DNA of 64,000 nt from Blautia sp. Lineage in GTDB: Bacteria > Bacillota > Clostridia > Lachnospirales > Lachnospiraceae. Positions 61,575 through 64,000 of the stretch are shown one piece after another. The translations under genes and the position numbers were made by a program. A model generated the notes under the pieces. The model was not told the origin of the DNA. It worked only from the letters and a program-made list of their open reading frames with translations, and made no database searches. Each line of letters opens with the position of its first letter. Position 1 is the stretch's first letter. The stretch spans positions 89,515 to 153,514 of the forward strand of contig JAETNR010000003.1 of assembly GCA_021772055.1 (NCBI GenBank), given 5' to 3'.

Positions 61575-61806
61575 GGTTACAAGATATTATCCAGATAGGG
61601 GCTATGGATTTATTCTCGGAGAAGATAATAATACATACTTCATCCATTGCTCCCAATTATATGGTGAGCAGATTGACAGAGGGTATTATGTATATTTCAA
61701 GACATTCCAGAATGATAAGAGTGATTACAATGCAAAAAACTTGATTGTAATTGAAGCAACAGAAAATAAGAGACAGCATAGAAAGAAAGGTAAAAAGAAT
61801 GGTTAG
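61564..61806 (+). CDS. Cold-shock-like small nucleic-acid-binding protein
   Basis: The 80-residue product begins MYGKVTRYYPDRGYGFILGE and continues FIHCSQLYGEQIDRGYYVYF. This resembles the cold-shock domain (GxVKWFNxxKGFGFI, then DVFVHFS), with changed aromatic positions. It ends in a basic tail (KRQHRKKGKK). It overlaps both neighbours, so translation is coupled. Probable RNA or single-stranded DNA binding. Confidence 0.6.
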   Translation: MYGKVTRYYPDRGYGFILGEDNNTYFIHCSQLYGEQIDRGYYVYFKTFQNDKSDYNAKNLIVIEATENKRQHRKKGKKNG

Positions 61807-62287
61807 AATTGATTGCTATAAAGAAAAATGTGCATTACTTGCATACTATTTCTGTGGAAAGAAGAATGGAAGTGTTTCCCCAGAGCGTGTATTTGGTATC
61901 TGGAAAAGTTGGTGGAAAGATGATTATGTGATGGAGAATCACTTAATTTATAAGATGTTGGATGGACAGCTTATACATAACAGAGACGATAAGAACAAAG
62001 ATGATAAGCTATTGCATCAGTGCAATCAGATATTCCAGAGGTCGTACCGATGGATCAGGGATTATATTAAGAATCATGATAAAAAGCAGGCAAAAGAAAA
62101 AGTCATCAGACAAAGAGTCCGTCAGCTGGCAGAACTAAAATCTCTTGCAGAGAAAAAGAACCTTAAAGCTTATCTGCATACAAGAGATATCAACTGTGCA
62201 TGTCTGGCACATTATCAGTTAGTTGGTGATGGTTTTAGAAAAGATGGCAACTATGAACAACTGCTGCAATATTTAAAAAATATGTAA
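61799..62287 (+). CDS. Element protein of unknown function
   Basis: The ATG at 61799 overlaps the preceding stop; an in-frame ATG at 61751 lies inside the cold-shock-like gene. The 162-residue product is rich in Lys, Tyr and Trp (VFGIWKSWWKDDYVMEN) with a helical middle region (KQAKEKVIRQRVRQLAELKS). I do not recognise it. Confidence 0.55.
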   Translation: MVRIDCYKEKCALLAYYFCGKKNGSVSPERVFGIWKSWWKDDYVMENHLIYKMLDGQLIHNRDDKNKDDKLLHQCNQIFQRSYRWIRDYIKNHDKKQAKEKVIRQRVRQLAELKSLAEKKNLKAYLHTRDINCACLAHYQLVGDGFRKDGNYEQLLQYLKNM

Positions 62288-62301
62288 AGGAGATAATAGA
62301 G

Positions 62302-62628
62302 ATGGTAAATAAAGAGAGATTGATAACTGATTTGGCAAGAAAGACAGGATTACCTAAATATAAAACTAAAATTTTCCTGGAAGGATTCCAAGATTTGATA
62401 ACGGATTATATCTGTGAAGGTGAGAAAGTGGCTATGAGGGGGCTTATGACAATTGAAGTCAAGGATTATAAAGCAAGCAAATTTTATAATTTTCACACAA
62501 AAACCTGTGAGGATATACCCGCATATAGAAAAGTTAAGATTGCTCCCAGTAAAATATTAAATCAGTTGCTAAAAGAAAGTCGTGATGAATCTGGCGCTGA
62601 AAGCACAGAAGAGGAAGATATAGGATAA
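62302..62628 (+). CDS. HU/IHF-family DNA-binding protein
   Basis: The 108-residue product resembles HU: two N-terminal helices (LITDLARKTGLPKYKTKIFL), then a strand region GEKVAMRGLMTIEVKDYKA and a basic arm ending KIAPSKILNQLL, plus an acidic tail (ESTEEEDIG). An AAAGGAGAT site precedes the start. HU-like proteins bend DNA and are common cargo or recombination helpers of mobile elements. The acidic tail is extra. Confidence 0.75.
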   Translation: MVNKERLITDLARKTGLPKYKTKIFLEGFQDLITDYICEGEKVAMRGLMTIEVKDYKASKFYNFHTKTCEDIPAYRKVKIAPSKILNQLLKESRDESGAESTEEEDIG

Positions 62629-62910
62629 ATGAACATTTTAAATTGTCTTATAGGGCTACATATGATTATCGGCATAGCATTCCTGATAGCCTTTATATCA
62701 GTGGTGGAAGAATTTATTACTTTATGCCGAGAGAAGGGATATAAACCGAATAGCAAAGCGGAAAAGTGTAATCCATTGAAAGTGTTGCTCTCAGTTGTTC
62801 ACGTAATATTATTCGCATTTATGCCAGTATTGAATATATTTATTTTGTATCAATATTCAATAAAACGTGAAAAGATTATAAATGAACTGGTTGAAAACGC
62901 TATAAAATAA
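62629..62910 (+). CDS. Small membrane protein
   Basis: The 93-residue product has membrane helices at about 4-26 and 52-74 with a short polar loop. The ATG follows the HU-like stop directly. Function unknown; hydrophobic small proteins of this kind are frequent in integrative elements. Confidence 0.5.
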   Translation: MNILNCLIGLHMIIGIAFLIAFISVVEEFITLCREKGYKPNSKAEKCNPLKVLLSVVHVILFAFMPVLNIFILYQYSIKREKIINELVENAIK

Positions 62911-63293
62911 GCGATTGACTTTCCTATGGTGCATTTTTGCACAGACTTTTCAAAAGAGAAACTTAACATTTCTCTTAGGGCATACAACGGGTTAGAAAGG
63001 ATATTTTTGTTAATTTTCTTGAAGTATAGAAAATCGGAGAGAATTATTTTTTTATAGAGAAGAGAAAGAATATCATTCAAACGGTATATATTAAGTTGGT
63101 GTCTACGGGCACTGATTTATAGAAGGGGAAGTATTACTATGAGGAATAAAGGTTGAGAAATACCATATCGGAAGTTGTGACAAAATTTTGTTGCACAAAC
63201 TATAGTGAAATGGAAAATATTTTTATTCTTGTCATATTCGGGTTTGTTACAGGAGAGTATTCTTAAAAATAATATTTATAGAGGATATCATAG
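62911..63293. other. 383-bp stretch without a supported gene
   Basis: Contains two hairpins, GTGCA/TGCAC at about 62920-62940 and AAGAGAAA/TTTCTCTT at about 62953-62979. Otherwise AT-rich with no frame I can support. A regulatory or non-coding role is possible. Confidence 0.4.
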
Positions 63294-63464
63294 ATGAAGA
63301 AAGAAACGATTATAGTTTTTACGCCACAAATAGCAAGAGAGTTGTTACATGATGGATATACTATGGTGGACATCAAGCCAGATAAAAAGGATCCTGATGG
63401 GAAAAGAAGTATATTTATTTTTAAAATGGAAGATGGAATTTTAGAGAAGATGAAAAAGAAATGA
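63294..63464 (+). CDS. DUF5659-like small protein
   Basis: A 56-residue product, MKKETIIVFTPQIARELLHD then GYTMVDIKPDKKDPDGK and a final IFIFKMEDGILEKM. The pattern resembles DUF5659 proteins, which occur in plasmids and integrative elements of Firmicutes and lack a known role. A GAGGA site lies about 10 bp before the ATG. Confidence 0.6.
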   Translation: MKKETIIVFTPQIARELLHDGYTMVDIKPDKKDPDGKRSIFIFKMEDGILEKMKKK

Positions 63465-63477
63465 ATATGAAAAAGTA

Positions 63478-63630
63478 CTCGGAACGAGTACCTATATCTA
63501 TGTCTTTTACTTATTAAATAGTCTTTTATTTTAATAAGTGTCCCAGAAATGGTCATTTTTGAACTGAAATTGTCCCTATGTTTGGGACAGAAAAGGTGAT
63601 TTTAATAGTGTTTTTGTCCCCCTAGAAAAA
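63478..63630. repeat. Iteron-like TGTCCC repeats and hairpins before the Rep-like gene
   Basis: TGTCCC or GGGACA occurs four times (TGTCCCAG, TTGTCCCTATGTTTGGGACA as an inverted pair, and TTGTCCCC). Upstream are GTACTCG/CGAGTAC and ACTTATTAAA/TTTAATAAGT stems. Such groups suit a replication origin or an operator; unproven. Confidence 0.4.
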
Positions 63631-63654
63631 ACATTATAAAAAGGAGCGAAAAAA

Positions 63655-64000
63655 GTGGATAAAATTTATTTGAAAAACGATTTAGTTACTGGTGATACTC
63701 TGACATCAGATGGAGTGTTATCCTATATTGCATTGAGAAAAATTATGGATGAAAGTGCTATAGTCCGTGGAAGAGATAGCACATTTGATTGTATATCTGT
63801 AAATAAAATGGCGTATTCTCTTATTGGAGCGATGGAGAAATATGATAAAGCATTATTGGATGCGTTGATAAGAGGAGTCTATGAATTGTGTTATTCAGCA
63901 TTTTGTATGATATTAAAACACCTATATTTCCTTCAAATTAAAATAAGGTACAGCATAAATTATTCTGACATAAAATGCATCAGATTGATTTACTGCTGTA
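63655..64000 (+). CDS. Possible replication-initiator N-terminus (truncated by window end)
   Basis: GTG at 63655 with AAGGAGCG before it opens a frame to the window end. It begins VDKIYLKNDLVTGDTLTSDG and continues VLSYIALRKIMDES. The start resembles plasmid/ICE replication initiators of Firmicutes, where a winged-helix domain follows. After about residue 80 the sequence turns unusually AT-rich and hydrophobic, so a frameshift cannot be excluded. Confidence 0.4.
   Translation, partial: MDKIYLKNDLVTGDTLTSDGVLSYIALRKIMDESAIVRGRDSTFDCISVNKMAYSLIGAMEKYDKALLDALIRGVYELCYSAFCMILKHLYFLQIKIRYSINYSDIKCIRLIYCC

Overview
The window looks like a chromosomal segment of a gut-type Firmicute, most likely a Lachnospiraceae member (Blautia-like). 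This is inferred from the moderate-to-low GC, strong AGGAGG ribosome binding sites, the gene order rplS-lepB-rbgA, LplB/YtcP-type sugar importers, several URO-D-family methyltransferase-like genes and a complete-looking anaerobic cobalamin operon. No 16S rRNA gene is present, so the assignment is an inference.

Layout. (1) 1-2,004: the end of a MotA/ExbB-like gene, a MotB/OmpA-like gene and a membrane-anchored coiled-coil gene; together they resemble the ZorAB motor module or another peptidoglycan-anchored ion-driven motor. (2) 2,150-20,023: a carbohydrate-type locus with an unrecognised 740-aa cytosolic protein, an ABC importer (two permeases and a binding protein), a transmembrane AraC regulator, two cupin-AraC regulators (one frameshifted), a GH43-like enzyme, five URO-D-superfamily proteins and the 3' stump of a sixth. 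(3) 20,030-26,208: a second methyl-transfer locus with a URO-D/thioredoxin fusion, a CobW-like GTPase, a DUF5714-like protein, a TauABC/SsuABC-type importer and a PadR regulator; a 19-bp palindrome occurs twice in it. (4) 26,228-34,111: housekeeping genes rplS, lepB, rbgA, mnmM (ytqB), coaBC-panT-coaX, an RluA-type pseudouridine synthase and a membrane-anchored protein of unknown function. (5) 34,149-46,820: a cobalamin riboswitch followed by cbiD-L-F-G-H-[J-E-T]-A-B-cobD-cbiP-cbiC. (6) 46,817-54,738: a MocR-type regulator, then hemA-sirC-hemC-cobA/hemD-hemB-hemL, which makes precorrin-2/sirohydrochlorin from glutamyl-tRNA. (7) 54,865-60,776: a lactonase-like propeller, aroC, a CorA transporter, a rhomboid-like pseudoprotease, a diaminopimelate decarboxylase-type enzyme and tRNA-Leu(CAA). 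(8) 60,780-64,000: an AT-rich block of small, tightly packed genes (cold-shock-like, HU-like, DUF5659-like, and a possible replication initiator cut by the window end), which looks like the left end of an element inserted at the tRNA-Leu gene.

How it fits together: regions 5 and 6 make the corrinoid that URO-D-family methyltransferases (regions 2 and 3) normally work with. Neither region 2 nor region 3 encodes a recognisable corrinoid-binding (MtaC-like) protein or its reductive activase, so the methyl acceptor is either encoded elsewhere or the chemistry is different. The pairing of URO-D paralogues with a sugar importer and glycosidase-like proteins is the least explained feature of the window.
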